Part shown: one piece after another, positions 1 through 9,706 of the stretch | Layout of the letters: every line of letters begins with the position of its first letter | How positions within the stretch are numbered: the first letter of the stretch is position 1 | NCBI GenBank assembly: GCA_963921345.3 | Contig: CAWUFE020000002.1 | Coordinates: 558,001 to 622,000 of the forward strand | Length of the DNA: 64,000 bases | Source of the DNA: Hoeflea_A sp963921345 | Lineage (GTDB): Bacteria; Pseudomonadota; Alphaproteobacteria; Rhizobiales; Rhizobiaceae | Direction of reading: 5' to 3' | Notes under the pieces: model-generated | Told to the model about the DNA's origin: nothing | Seen by the model: only the letters and a program-made list of their open reading frames with translations | Database searches by the model: none | Translations under genes and position numbers: made by a program

Positions 1-414
1 CCTGCGAAAGTCGCCGGCCAGGTCCTTGTAAACCATGTCCGAGGAACTCAGGATGCGTGACGTCTCCGCCGGATCGGACGGCAGGACATAGGTGAGCAGG
101 AAAACCTGACTTTCGGGAACGATGGCTCCGAGATTGCCGATCGAGACATTGGTGAAATGAATGATCCCGTCGGCCGCCTGCTCGACCGTTTCGGTCGGCG
201 TGCCGAGCGACCCCATGGGGTAGACGGTGATGGTCACGTCGCCATTGGTGGCCGTTTCGATGCGCTTTTTGAATTCCTGTGCGTAGGCGTCCATGATGGA
301 CCCTGGAATTTCCTCGATCGCGAACTTCCATTCTTCTGCGGACGCGGACAGCGGCGCAACGGCAAGGGCTGCCGCTACGGACAGAGCTTTGAACAATTTG
401 CCTGGTGATTTCAT
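1..414 (-). CDS. TRAP transporter substrate-binding protein (DctP type), 5' part only
   Basis: This is the first 138 codons of a gene that runs off the left edge. The start ATG lies at 412-414. The product opens with a signal peptide (MKSPGKLFKALSVAAALAVA, cleaved near ASA-EE). The mature part EEWKFAIEEIPGSIMDAYAQ followed by KKRIETATNGDVTITVYPMG is the typical start of family-7 extracellular solute-binding proteins, the periplasmic receptors of TRAP transporters. The segment PMGSLGTPTETVEQAADGII is the usual strand-helix unit of the fold. The ligand cannot be judged from this part, and the permease genes would be expected beyond the window. The divergent LysR gene at 545-1456 is the likely regulator. 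The family call is safe; the substrate is unknown. Confidence 0.88.
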   Translation of the reverse strand, partial: MKSPGKLFKALSVAAALAVAPLSASAEEWKFAIEEIPGSIMDAYAQEFKKRIETATNGDVTITVYPMGSLGTPTETVEQAADGIIHFTNVSIGNLGAIVPESQVFLLTYVLPSDPAETSRILSSSDMVYKDLAGDFRR

Positions 415-482
415 GGTTTCCTCCCCATCCATCGGGTCTTGCTGGGCGAGGCGCATCAAGCCATAGAGTCTTGCATTAAAAA

Positions 483-523
483 ATACGAAACATAAAATGT
501 TTGTATTACATTCTCCAATGTAA
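483..523. promoter_or_regulatory. Divergent TRAP/lysR promoter region with two palindromes
   Basis: The 130-bp gap between the two divergent genes is AT-rich and contains two inverted repeats. The first is ATACGAAACAT at 483-493 against ATGTTTGTAT at 497-506, with one indel. The second is perfect, TTACATT-N4-AATGTAA at 506-523. The second contains T-N11-A geometry typical of LysR-type operators. The lysR ribosome binding site GGGAG follows at 535-539. The inferred role is control of both genes by the LysR product. Confidence 0.5.
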
Positions 524-544
524 CAGCAGCGATGGGAGATTCCG

Positions 545-1456
545 ATGAGCATCTATTCGCGACGGTTGATCAGGACGTTCTGCGCCGTCGTCGAGAACGG
601 CGGCTTCAGCGGGGCTCAGCAGACGTTGGGCCTGAGCCAGCCGGCAATCAGCACCCATATTCGGGATCTTGAAACCGTTCTGGGATATTCGTTGTGCCAG
701 CGCGGACGGAGCGGTTTCTTCCTGACGGAACGGGGCAAGATCGCCTACGAGAAGTGCCGTCAGGTGCTGAACGTCGTCGACGATTTCGAGGCCGACCTTC
801 TCGAACTGCGCGGCAGCTTGAGGGGAACGCTGCGACTCGGACTGGTCGATACAGTCCTGACCTGCGATCAGTTGCCCGTCAGCGAGGCGATCCGTGATTT
901 CTACACGCGCGACAACGAGGTCCAGATCGAACTCACCGTCTCGTCTCCGACCGAACTGGAGGTGGATCTGCTGAACAACACCATCCACATCGCCATCGCT
1001 CCCTTCTGGCAGAAACTCGAAGGTCTGGACTATCGCCACGTCATGACCGAGGAGCACCGGATGTACTGCGGCAGATCGCATGATCTTTTCGAAGCCGACG
1101 GCGCCGATATCGACCCCAAAATCCTGTCGAACTATCCGATCAGCAGTCGCACCTACCAGCAGCAGAAAGAAGTGCATGGAATTGAGCTGGGCGCCAGCCA
1201 GGCCATGGTGTCGAACATGGAGGCTCAGATGCTGCTGATAAGAAGCGGACGGTTCCTGGGCACGTTGCCGGTTCATTTCGCCAGGGACTGGGAGCAACGA
1301 GGGTCCATTCGCAGGATCGACCATGACGACCTGGTCTGGAGATCCGATTTCTTCCTGGCCGTCAGGCGCACCCCGACGCAACGCTATGCGGTTTCCGAGT
1401 TCATCCGCAAATTCATGTCTCTCGTAGCCGACAGCCCGGCGGTCGCTATGGGATAA
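545..1456 (+). CDS. LysR-family transcriptional regulator
   Basis: A 303-residue protein of normal LysR length. The N-terminal winged helix-turn-helix is clear: RRLIRTFCAVVENGGFSGAQ, then TLGLSQPAISTHIRDLE at about residues 6-43. It is followed by a linker and a two-lobed effector-binding domain beginning at GTLRLGLVDTVLTC. A GGGAG Shine-Dalgarno lies 5-9 bases before the ATG, which supports this start. It is divergent from the TRAP receptor gene, so it is probably its regulator, sensing the transported compound or a derivative. The family assignment is seen in the sequence; the target and effector are inferred. Confidence 0.93.
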   Translation: MSIYSRRLIRTFCAVVENGGFSGAQQTLGLSQPAISTHIRDLETVLGYSLCQRGRSGFFLTERGKIAYEKCRQVLNVVDDFEADLLELRGSLRGTLRLGLVDTVLTCDQLPVSEAIRDFYTRDNEVQIELTVSSPTELEVDLLNNTIHIAIAPFWQKLEGLDYRHVMTEEHRMYCGRSHDLFEADGADIDPKILSNYPISSRTYQQQKEVHGIELGASQAMVSNMEAQMLLIRSGRFLGTLPVHFARDWEQRGSIRRIDHDDLVWRSDFFLAVRRTPTQRYAVSEFIRKFMSLVADSPAVAMG

Positions 1457-1571
1457 GAGGGTGTCCGCAGGCGGGTCGCGGTTGAATCAAAATCTCAAGG
1501 ACCGGAATCGGATCCTCAAGGTCATCTGCCAACGGGCTGATTTGGCGTCGATATCGCCCGTCCGGCGGGCA

Positions 1572-3302
1572 TCAGACGGTTTCCGGCTCCACTTTTGCCG
1601 GGCCGTGATACACATAGATTTCGATGGGCTTGGCTTTTCCCTTGACCTTGATCGGTTCGAGGCTCTCGGCCAGATCAGTCAGCTTGGCCGGCAGATCGTC
1701 CATCACATCCCTTGTGACCATGGTTTCGTCAGGGCCGGCGGCGCCGCACAACCGGGCCGCCAGGTTCACGTGGTCGCCGAGCACTGTGAAATCCTTGCGC
1801 TGGCTGCTGCCCATGGCGCCGAACACGACCTCGCCCACATGCACGCCGATTCCGATGCGCAGATTGACGCCGGACTCCTCGGTCATCTTCTTCATGGCGC
1901 CCATGATCGCTATGGCGCATTCGACCGCGTGCTTGGTCATGTTCTGGCCGATGAACAGCGCCATCACCTCGTCGCCGACGAACTTGTCGATGTCGCCGTG
2001 GTTTTCGGCGACGATGTCGGAAATGGTCTGGAAATAGCTGTTGAGGACCTCGACCACCTCCTCCGGTTCGCGGCCCTCCGAGAAGGCCGTGTAGCCGCGA
2101 ATATCGGCAAACAGGATCGCCACCCGGCGCCGCTCGCCGCCCAGTGAGACCTTGCGGTGCTCGCTCTCCTCGATTGCCTTCATGGTGCCGCGGGATACGA
2201 ATTTCTGCAGCTCGAAGCGTTCGTTGAGCTGAACGATCATGTCGTTGAAGCGCTTGGCGAGATCGCCAATTTCGTCGCGCGAACGCACGTTGTCGACCCG
2301 GACGTGCAGATTGCCGCGGGCGATCTCCATCGCCGCCTGGCCGATCCTCAGGATCGGCCCTGAAATGCCCATGGAAAACAGCACCGCGCCGATCATCGCG
2401 ACGGCCAGCCCGACACCGAGCCATACCAGAAGGTTGCGGATCATGTCGGTGACCGGCTGGTAGGCGTCCCGCTCGGACTTCTCGACCAGGATCGCCCAGG
2501 GGAAGGCGCGCGGCACGACAATGGCGGCGAGCGACACGGAACCGTCCTGCAATTCGTGCGGACCGACGGCGATCGTGCCGGAACCGGTTTCCAGCATGTG
2601 CAGCGCGGCCTGCATCACGCTGTCATGGTCGTAGTCGCCATCGGTAGTTCCGAACACGACGGTGCCGTTGGCGTCCAGTACGTGGATCGTGACGGTTCTG
2701 GTGAAGGGATGGTCGGTGATAAATCGGTGCAGGCGGTCAAGATTGATGCGCGCGTGCATTTCCGCATTGCGGCCGCCGATGCCCTCGGTGATCGGCAGTG
2801 TCGCTGTTGCCAACCAGTCACCGGTCTCGTCGATCCGCCGGATGCCGCGTGCCCGGCGTGGATTGGTAACATCGGGATCCAGGGTCGTGCGGTCCACCCG
2901 CAAAATCTCCATCGGATCGGAGACCTTTTCCTTCAGTCGATTGACGAACGCCTCCTGGGAGACGACCAGCGGCCGCGTCACGCCTTCGACATCGACCTGC
3001 AGCGAAACCACGTCGGGCAGGTCGGCGATCCCCTGTCGCAACACGGCGATCTTGCCGGCCGAATCGAGCCTGTCGCCGCCAATGGTGTTGCGGATCAGGT
3101 CGAGCGGCGCAAACAGCGAATATTCGAAGAACGCGTTGAACTCGTCCGTCAACTGCCGGGCGGTTCCGACGAGCTGTTCGTTGGCCGTGCTCTTGAGTTC
3201 GTCCCTGGCGACACGGATGATCGACTGACCGGCAACCACCAGCGGCAGAACCGCGATGACCGCCGCAAACAGCATCATTTTCGTGCGCAGGCTAAATCGC
3301 AT
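1572..3302 (-). CDS. Membrane class III adenylate cyclase with periplasmic sensor and HAMP domain
   Basis: A 576-residue protein. TM1 lies at about residues 9-27, a periplasmic region at 28-290 looks like a dCache-type sensor, TM2 lies at about 291-312, HAMP at about 313-366 and the cyclase domain at about 390-565. Catalytic features are present: FADIRGYT (metal Asp 400), DKFVGDE (Lys 440 for adenine selection, metal Asp 444) and TVLGDHVNLAARL (Thr 506, Asn 513, Arg 517). It should therefore make cAMP from ATP in the cytoplasm in response to a periplasmic signal. Start MRFSLRTK was chosen because the hydrophobic segment follows it directly and because a longer start would overlap the upstream PKD gene. 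It is the last gene of the operon starting at 14960, 83 bp after the PKD gene. Guanylate cyclase activity is less likely given Lys and Thr at the base-selecting positions. Confidence 0.85.
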   Translation of the reverse strand: MRFSLRTKMMLFAAVIAVLPLVVAGQSIIRVARDELKSTANEQLVGTARQLTDEFNAFFEYSLFAPLDLIRNTIGGDRLDSAGKIAVLRQGIADLPDVVSLQVDVEGVTRPLVVSQEAFVNRLKEKVSDPMEILRVDRTTLDPDVTNPRRARGIRRIDETGDWLATATLPITEGIGGRNAEMHARINLDRLHRFITDHPFTRTVTIHVLDANGTVVFGTTDGDYDHDSVMQAALHMLETGSGTIAVGPHELQDGSVSLAAIVVPRAFPWAILVEKSERDAYQPVTDMIRNLLVWLGVGLAVAMIGAVLFSMGISGPILRIGQAAMEIARGNLHVRVDNVRSRDEIGDLAKRFNDMIVQLNERFELQKFVSRGTMKAIEESEHRKVSLGGERRRVAILFADIRGYTAFSEGREPEEVVEVLNSYFQTISDIVAENHGDIDKFVGDEVMALFIGQNMTKHAVECAIAIMGAMKKMTEESGVNLRIGIGVHVGEVVFGAMGSSQRKDFTVLGDHVNLAARLCGAAGPDETMVTRDVMDDLPAKLTDLAESLEPIKVKGKAKPIEIYVYHGPAKVEPETV

Positions 3303-3385
3303 CGTCAGTCTTCGCTTGGCGATTGCCGTCGCCCCCCATTGCGACGGCTCCGCCGTGCCCCCTAAGCTTGAACGGTTCGCTCCCG

Positions 3386-6300
3386 TTACTCGGTCAACGG
3401 CGTCGACTGCTCTCGCCGTGTCGTCCTGATTGTTACGCTGTCTTCCGTGACACTGCAATCCAGGCCGTGCGGATCGGCCGCTGTCAGCGTCGCGGTGACT
3501 TCGCCGGCATCGGAAAACTCGACCCGTGCTTTCTCGCCGTCGACCTCGACGCCGTTGGAGAGCGTCCAGTAGTAGACCAGCGTATCGCCGTCCGGATCGC
3601 TCGACCGACTGGCATCGAGCACCAGACTGTCATGCGCACCGCCGAACAGCATGTCGACATCCGGGCCGGCGTCCGCCACCGGCGGAGCGTTGACCAGAAT
3701 ATCCACGGTTTCCGTTGCCGTTGAACAGATCGAACCCGACCCGTCCGTAACGGTAAGTTTGGGCCAGTAGATGCCGGGTTCCTTGTAATTGTGCGACACC
3801 TGCATGCCTTCCGCCGTCTGTCCGTCGCCGAAGTCCCAATGGTAGGTCTTCACCTCGTCGTCGGCATCGAAGGAATCGCTTGCGTCGAAAACCACATCCG
3901 CTCCGGCGCAGCTCTTACGCGGTGCGTTGAACAGCGCCACCGGCCGCCGGTTGACCGTGACGTTTTTGGCAAACGGCGTCACCAGCCTGTTTCCGGCGCG
4001 GTCGACCGGCGTCGCGACGCTGACCGAATAGGTGCCCGGACGGGCATAGGCGTGGGTCGTCTGCCGGCCGGCGAGACCGGTGCCGTCCCCGAATTCCCAG
4101 CGCGCCGTTTCCGGATCGACCGTATCGGGCAGGTTGGCCAGGTCGAACTGAAGGATCTCGCCCGGACAGGCCATTTGCGACACGGCGATATCGATCGGCG
4201 GCGCCGGGGTGACGTCGACCACGAAACGGGCCGCGTGGCTGCTGTTCTCCAGCCCTTTGCCGTCATCGACGGTGAGCGTCACGGTATGCGGACCGGCCTT
4301 GCGCCAGATGTGAGAGACTTCGATGCCGGTGGCCGTGCCACCGTCACCGAAATCCCATCGGTAGTCGGCAACGCCGCCATCGGCATCGCTGGAGCCCGCC
4401 GCCGACAACGTCAACGGCCGGTGCACCTCGATCGCCGGCTTGGTCGCGATTCTCGCAACCGGCGGTGCATTGACCGTCACCAGGTGAACCACCTCGGCAC
4501 TGGCGCATCCGCCGGCCTCCTCATCGGCCAGCGCCCGCAGTCGGACGCTGTAGACGCCGGGTTTGTCGTAGGCGTGGCTGACCTTCACGCCGGTCGCCGT
4601 GGCGCCGTCGCCGAAATCCCATTCGTAACCGGAGATAAACGCGGTCTTGGACGTCGATTTCAGGCTGTCGAATTCGATGACCTCGCCGATTGCCGCGGCA
4701 CTGCGCGCGGTGATCACCGCCACCGGCGCATCAAGGACCGTGACCGTCAGGTCGTCGCTCGACACCGGCGAACAGATACCCAGATTGTCGCCCTCGATCT
4801 GCAGCGTCACGCGATAGATGCCGGCATCCGTGAAGGTGTGTTCCGGCCGGTCGCCACCACCGGTTCGACCGTCGCCGAAATTCCAGGAATAGCGGTTGAC
4901 GACACCGTCGACATCGGTCGAAGCCGTGCCGTCGAAACGCACCGCCGTCCCGGCGCAGATTTCCATATCCTCGCCGGCATGGGCGACGGGCGCCGGCAGC
5001 ACGGTCGCCAGAATCTCGTCACGGTGCGAAGCGTTCGGCAGGCCGGATTCGTCGGTGACGTCGAGCAGGACGCGATAGCTGCCTGCCGCCTCGAATATCT
5101 TCGTCGGGTTGATGATCGCGGCATTGTCGCCGTCGCCGAAGTCCCATTCGTAGCGCAGCAGGCCACCGTCGGGATCGATCGACGAGCTCGCGTCGAATAC
5201 GAACACATCGCCCACGCAGGCTTCCTGGTTGTCGCCGGCGACCGCCACCGGTTGCCGGTTGATGGAGACGGTCATGGCATCCGTGTCGCGGGCGTTGGCG
5301 ACGCCGGTGCCGTCATCCGCCGTCAGGCGAACCGGATAGATGCCGCCGGTCTCGTAGGTGTGTTCGACGACCGCCCCGTGGGCGATGTTGCCGTCACCCA
5401 GGTCCCAGATATAAGACAATCCGTCATTGTCGGGATCGGCCGATGCGTTGGCATCGAACACCACGCGAAGCGCGCCGCTGACCACGTCTTCGCCGGCCTC
5501 CGCCACGGGCGAATGATTGACCCGAACGGTCAGTTGGTCCTGTGCGGTCCGGTTTGCGGCGATGCTGTCATCGGTGACCGTCAGTGTAATCGTGTAGATG
5601 CCCGGCTGGTTGAACCGGTGCTCCACGGTCCGGCCTTCGAGTGTTTCCTCACTGCCGTGCACGTCCCATCGCCAGTCGACGACGGTACCATCCTGGTCCG
5701 AGGAACGGGCACCCGAAAGTGTGAAGACCTCTCCCGGAGCGACGAGCAGATCGGGACCAGCTTCCGCCACCGGCGGATTGTTGACCGTCACCAGGATCTG
5801 CGAAAAGTCGTTGGCCTCGGGATGATCGGTGTCGTCGAAGACCTGCAGTTCGACCGCATAGAGGCCCGGCTTCTCGAACGCGTGCTCGACGACATCGCCC
5901 TCGGCGGTGGCGCCATCGCGGAAGTTCCAGATGAAGCGCTTGATCTCGCCATCGGGATCGGTTGAGCGTCGTCCGTCGAAGACGACGGTCTCGCCCGGTG
6001 AGGTGACCAGATCGAACCCGGCATCGGCGACCGGCAAGGCATTGACCGTCACCAGCGTCGCATCCTCGGCCACATTGCGAATGGTCCCGGAATCGTCCGT
6101 CACCTTCAGATGGACCGTATAGGTCCCGGGGGTGCGATAAGTATGGGTGATTTTCTCGCCGGCGCCGGTCTGGCCGTCGCCGAAATCCCAGGCATAGATG
6201 ATGATCTTGCCATCCGGATCCTTCGACTTGCTGGCATCGAACACCACCTGGGAAGCGGTGACCAATTGCTCCGTGCCGGCATCCGCCACCGGCGGCGCGT

Positions 6301-9300
6301 TGACTTTGATGACGCGCTCGTCGAAGGAGGCTTCGTTGGCCAGTCCGGAATCGTCACGGATGATCAGCATCGTCCGGTAGGTGCCGGGCTTGCTATACTG
6401 ATGAACCACCTCGCGACCGGAAGCCTTGGTGCCGTCGCCGAAATCCCATTCGTAGGAGATGATGTTGCCGTCGAAATCGCGGCTGGCGCTGGCCGTGAAA
6501 GGAATGGGTTCGTCAATGGCCGCCGGCCGGTCTTCCTCGAGCCGTGCAACCGGCGCATTGTTGTCCCGGTCCCGCACCACCACGGTCAACGTGTCGGAAT
6601 GGGAAGCATTGTCCTGGTCCGAATTGTCGGTGACCGTCAGCGTGACGTCGTAGCGACCGGGCGAGAAATAGACGATCGACCGCTGCTGGCCGACGGCGGT
6701 CTTGCCGTTGCCGAAATCCCAGTGGTAACGGATCAGGCTGCCATCGCTATCGTACGAACCGCCACCGTCGAACGTCACCGTCCGCCCAACCACCGCATAG
6801 CGGTCGGGGCCGGCCGAGGCCACCGGTCGTTCGTTCGGACGCTCGCGGACGATCGCAGAGAATCGCAGCGTCGTAATGCCGTTCTCCAAGCCGGAATTGT
6901 CCGTCAGGGTCAACGACCCTTCATAGGTGCCCGGACGGCTGTAGACGTGATCGACCACCGGCCGGTTCGACGTGCCGCCGTCGCCGAAATCCCAGCGATA
7001 GCTGACGATGCGCCCGTCCGGATCGCTGGCCGCGCTGGCATCGAACCGGTAGGGAATTTCGGTCCTCAGTTCGAGAAGCGACGCCAGTTCGGCTTCCGGC
7101 GCCCGGTTCGGGGCATGGGTTACGGAAACGGTGAAACTCGCTGTCGCAACCGACCCGCGCCGACCGGAATCATCGCGCACCAGCACGTTGACCGGATAGA
7201 TGCCGAGTTCGTCATAGCTATGGAACACCTTGAAGCCGCTGGCCCGCGCGCCGTCGCCAAAATCCCACTCGATGGCGATCAGGTTGCCGTCGACATCCAG
7301 CGTGCCGGTTGCATCGAACTCGAGGAGCTCGTTGACGAAGGCCGCACGGTGCTGACCGACGCTGACCCGCGGCGAGACGTTGTCCTTGTGCGCGACGACG
7401 ATGTCGAAGGAATCCCGGGCCGAGTCGTTCTCCTTGCCGGAATCGTCGACCACATCGAGGGTCACCCGGTAGGTTCCGGGCTGATGGTAGACATGGGTGG
7501 CGACGATGCGGTCCGACCCGGTGCCGTCGCCGAAGTCCCAGCGATAGGTCAGGATCGATCCGTCCGGATCCCGGGAAGCGGTTGCATCGAGGATGATCGG
7601 CTCTCCGACCAGTGCCAGGCGTCCCTCGCCCGCTTCGGCGACCGGCGGCTGGTTGTCCGGCTCGACGATCCGCACTTCGCGAACCACGGTGGTGGTCGCA
7701 TTGGACAGGCCGGAAGTGTCGGTCAGATCGACGGTCACCTCGTAAGTGCCGGGCGCTCCGAAAGACCGTCGGAAAGCCGGCTTGTCGCTGGTCATGCCGT
7801 CGTCGAACCGCCAGCGCACCGCGACGTCGCCACCTTCCGGATCGAAGGCTTCGGACGCGTCGAACACGCCGGCCGCACCGGGAACGAGGGTTTCCGGCAA
7901 AGTCAGATTGCGGGCAATGGGTGCCGCGTTGACGAACACCTTGATCCGGTCCGTGGCGACACCGTTGGCGACGCCCGTACCGTCGTCGACCGTGAGCGTG
8001 ACGTCATAGGTGCCGGCCTGGGCAAAACGGTGTTCGACCCGTGCTCCGGTTGCCGCGTTTCCGTCGCCGAAATCCCAGCGAAAGCTGAGCGGATCGCCGT
8101 CCGGCCCGGTCTCTGCACCAGCGTCGAGCTGGAGAACCTCGCCATAGGCCAGCCGTCGGTCGCCGCCGGCATCGGCGACGGGCGCCTCATTGACCCTGAT
8201 CGTATGGGTCGTGGCGTCGGTGTTGCACGGATTCCCCTCGTCATCCGTCACCGTCAATTCGATCGTGTAGATTCCAGGGGTCGCATAGCGATGGACCGGA
8301 GTTCCGAAATCGGGATCCTCGGGGCGCTGGACGATCTCGGTCCCGTCGCCCATCAGCCAATGATACCGGGTGATGCGGTTGCCGGCCGGTCGCGGTAGGG
8401 TCGTCGATCCCGTACCGTCGACGCGCACGTCCTGGTGACGCGCGACCAGCGAAGGAGCCCTGATACGGGCGATCGGCGGCGGCTTCACATAGAAACTGAA
8501 GTCTGCCGCACGTCCATTGCCCACCCGGCCGGAATCGTCGAAAACCTCCAGGCGTCCGCGATGGTCTCCGGTTTCGTCGAAACGGATCCGCGGTCTGGAG
8601 CCCTCGAGCGGACCGCTGCCGGTATCGAAGCGCCAGGCATAGCTGACCGCGCCGCCATCCGGATCGTGGGATTGCGACGCGTCGAACTGCATCTCATGGC
8701 AGGCCGTCTGGCTGACATCGAGGGCAATGACGGGACGGCGGTTAGCGTTGAAGGCGCGGACCGGCAGGTCGATCGCGATCGGGTGTTCGATCGTGTCGTC
8801 ACCGCCGTTCGGATATCCGACGAAGACCGTGACGTCATTGGGCGTTTCGCCGCCCTCGGCGACGGTCACAGAGCCGACCCGGCCACGCTCCTCGGCCTCC
8901 AGGGGAACGACGGCCCGTTCCCATTCGCTCTTGCCGGAAGCCGCCAGCGGCACCGACCGGAACAGACCGTCATAGTTGACCCGGCCGCCCGCCGAATCGA
9001 AATTCTCGATCGCCAGGGCCTCGGCTTCGGCGGGAATCTCGAAGCGCAGCTCGCTCAACTGGCCTTTTTCGGCCACCTGGAACGTCGGCAGGTAGGAATA
9101 GAGGCGCAGGCCTTCCGGCGGCTCGTTGCTTCCGTCCGGAATGGTAACCGCAACCTCGAAGACATTGCCGTCGCTGCCGGCAATCCCCTCCACCGCAAGC
9201 ACGAATTCCCGCCGGCCGTCCACTGCGCGCCCCTGGGCTGCATCGGCAGCGAACAGCGTGTTCCAGCGTCCGTCTGTTTCCGGTGCTTCCCCGTAGGTTA

Positions 9301-9706
9301 CGGTTTCAAGCGACCGGCCCTCGATGGCTTCCTGGATAGCGCCGTCGGCATCGCGATAGAGATTGGCGTTGGCGTCGGCGCCGTAAAGCGTAAAACGGGT
9401 TTCGGTTCCGAACCCGCGCAAAAACTCGTCATGATCGCCACCGACATCGGGATCGAAAACCCGCACGAAAAAACGCCCGGCATCCTCCGGTACTGAAAAG
9501 CGGATGAACTGTCGCCAGTCATGGTCGCCCTCGCTTTGCGGGGCACCCGGCCCGAACACGACCAGCAGCGGAGCGGGACCGGCGGCATCGTCATGCGAGT
9601 CGGCGGCGACCGGCCCTGGCACGAGCAGCCCTGCGAGAACGGCCATTGGAAGGCACCGCTTGCGCAGAACCCCGGCCACATCAATTCTGGACCGCCAGCA
9701 CTTCAC
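3386..9706 (-). CDS. Giant exported protein with about 20 PKD repeats
   Basis: A 2106-residue protein. The GTG start at 9704-9706 overlaps the TGA stop of the preceding gene as GTGA, with GGGAGGG upstream. The open frame extends further upstream but lacks a signal peptide there. After a signal peptide (about 35 residues, ending GPVAA-DS) comes a roughly 330-residue N-terminal domain shared with the neighbouring PKD protein. It includes EGDHDWRQFIRFSVPE and FDPDVGGDHDE. Then follow about 20 PKD/chitinase-type Ig repeats, recognisable by their YxWDFGDG motif and the GTYxVTLTVTDDSG strand; a few are degenerate (WRWDVHGSEE, YYWTLSNGVE). No catalytic domain, membrane anchor or sorting signal is visible at the C terminus. 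A long, acidic, secreted scaffold or adhesin is the most I can say. It is the third gene of a four-gene operon with an LysM/FecR protein and a cyclase. Confidence 0.85.
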   Translation of the reverse strand: MKCWRSRIDVAGVLRKRCLPMAVLAGLLVPGPVAADSHDDAAGPAPLLVVFGPGAPQSEGDHDWRQFIRFSVPEDAGRFFVRVFDPDVGGDHDEFLRGFGTETRFTLYGADANANLYRDADGAIQEAIEGRSLETVTYGEAPETDGRWNTLFAADAAQGRAVDGRREFVLAVEGIAGSDGNVFEVAVTIPDGSNEPPEGLRLYSYLPTFQVAEKGQLSELRFEIPAEAEALAIENFDSAGGRVNYDGLFRSVPLAASGKSEWERAVVPLEAEERGRVGSVTVAEGGETPNDVTVFVGYPNGGDDTIEHPIAIDLPVRAFNANRRPVIALDVSQTACHEMQFDASQSHDPDGGAVSYAWRFDTGSGPLEGSRPRIRFDETGDHRGRLEVFDDSGRVGNGRAADFSFYVKPPPIARIRAPSLVARHQDVRVDGTGSTTLPRPAGNRITRYHWLMGDGTEIVQRPEDPDFGTPVHRYATPGIYTIELTVTDDEGNPCNTDATTHTIRVNEAPVADAGGDRRLAYGEVLQLDAGAETGPDGDPLSFRWDFGDGNAATGARVEHRFAQAGTYDVTLTVDDGTGVANGVATDRIKVFVNAAPIARNLTLPETLVPGAAGVFDASEAFDPEGGDVAVRWRFDDGMTSDKPAFRRSFGAPGTYEVTVDLTDTSGLSNATTTVVREVRIVEPDNQPPVAEAGEGRLALVGEPIILDATASRDPDGSILTYRWDFGDGTGSDRIVATHVYHQPGTYRVTLDVVDDSGKENDSARDSFDIVVAHKDNVSPRVSVGQHRAAFVNELLEFDATGTLDVDGNLIAIEWDFGDGARASGFKVFHSYDELGIYPVNVLVRDDSGRRGSVATASFTVSVTHAPNRAPEAELASLLELRTEIPYRFDASAASDPDGRIVSYRWDFGDGGTSNRPVVDHVYSRPGTYEGSLTLTDNSGLENGITTLRFSAIVRERPNERPVASAGPDRYAVVGRTVTFDGGGSYDSDGSLIRYHWDFGNGKTAVGQQRSIVYFSPGRYDVTLTVTDNSDQDNASHSDTLTVVVRDRDNNAPVARLEEDRPAAIDEPIPFTASASRDFDGNIISYEWDFGDGTKASGREVVHQYSKPGTYRTMLIIRDDSGLANEASFDERVIKVNAPPVADAGTEQLVTASQVVFDASKSKDPDGKIIIYAWDFGDGQTGAGEKITHTYRTPGTYTVHLKVTDDSGTIRNVAEDATLVTVNALPVADAGFDLVTSPGETVVFDGRRSTDPDGEIKRFIWNFRDGATAEGDVVEHAFEKPGLYAVELQVFDDTDHPEANDFSQILVTVNNPPVAEAGPDLLVAPGEVFTLSGARSSDQDGTVVDWRWDVHGSEETLEGRTVEHRFNQPGIYTITLTVTDDSIAANRTAQDQLTVRVNHSPVAEAGEDVVSGALRVVFDANASADPDNDGLSYIWDLGDGNIAHGAVVEHTYETGGIYPVRLTADDGTGVANARDTDAMTVSINRQPVAVAGDNQEACVGDVFVFDASSSIDPDGGLLRYEWDFGDGDNAAIINPTKIFEAAGSYRVLLDVTDESGLPNASHRDEILATVLPAPVAHAGEDMEICAGTAVRFDGTASTDVDGVVNRYSWNFGDGRTGGGDRPEHTFTDAGIYRVTLQIEGDNLGICSPVSSDDLTVTVLDAPVAVITARSAAAIGEVIEFDSLKSTSKTAFISGYEWDFGDGATATGVKVSHAYDKPGVYSVRLRALADEEAGGCASAEVVHLVTVNAPPVARIATKPAIEVHRPLTLSAAGSSDADGGVADYRWDFGDGGTATGIEVSHIWRKAGPHTVTLTVDDGKGLENSSHAARFVVDVTPAPPIDIAVSQMACPGEILQFDLANLPDTVDPETARWEFGDGTGLAGRQTTHAYARPGTYSVSVATPVDRAGNRLVTPFAKNVTVNRRPVALFNAPRKSCAGADVVFDASDSFDADDEVKTYHWDFGDGQTAEGMQVSHNYKEPGIYWPKLTVTDGSGSICSTATETVDILVNAPPVADAGPDVDMLFGGAHDSLVLDASRSSDPDGDTLVYYWTLSNGVEVDGEKARVEFSDAGEVTATLTAADPHGLDCSVTEDSVTIRTTRREQSTPLTE

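Noticed and set aside
3791..8398. Very long open frames on the plus strand, opposite the giant PKD gene
   Set aside because: They mirror the repetitive, GC-rich PKD coding sequence and encode Arg/His/Val-rich text without domains, signal peptides or ribosome binding sites. The minus-strand frame has a full set of PKD motifs.
3386..9706. Periodic nucleotide repeats, considered as a CRISPR array or tandem DNA repeat
   Set aside because: The period of about 260-270 bp comes from PKD protein repeats. The DNA units differ from each other and have no short identical repeats with unique spacers.
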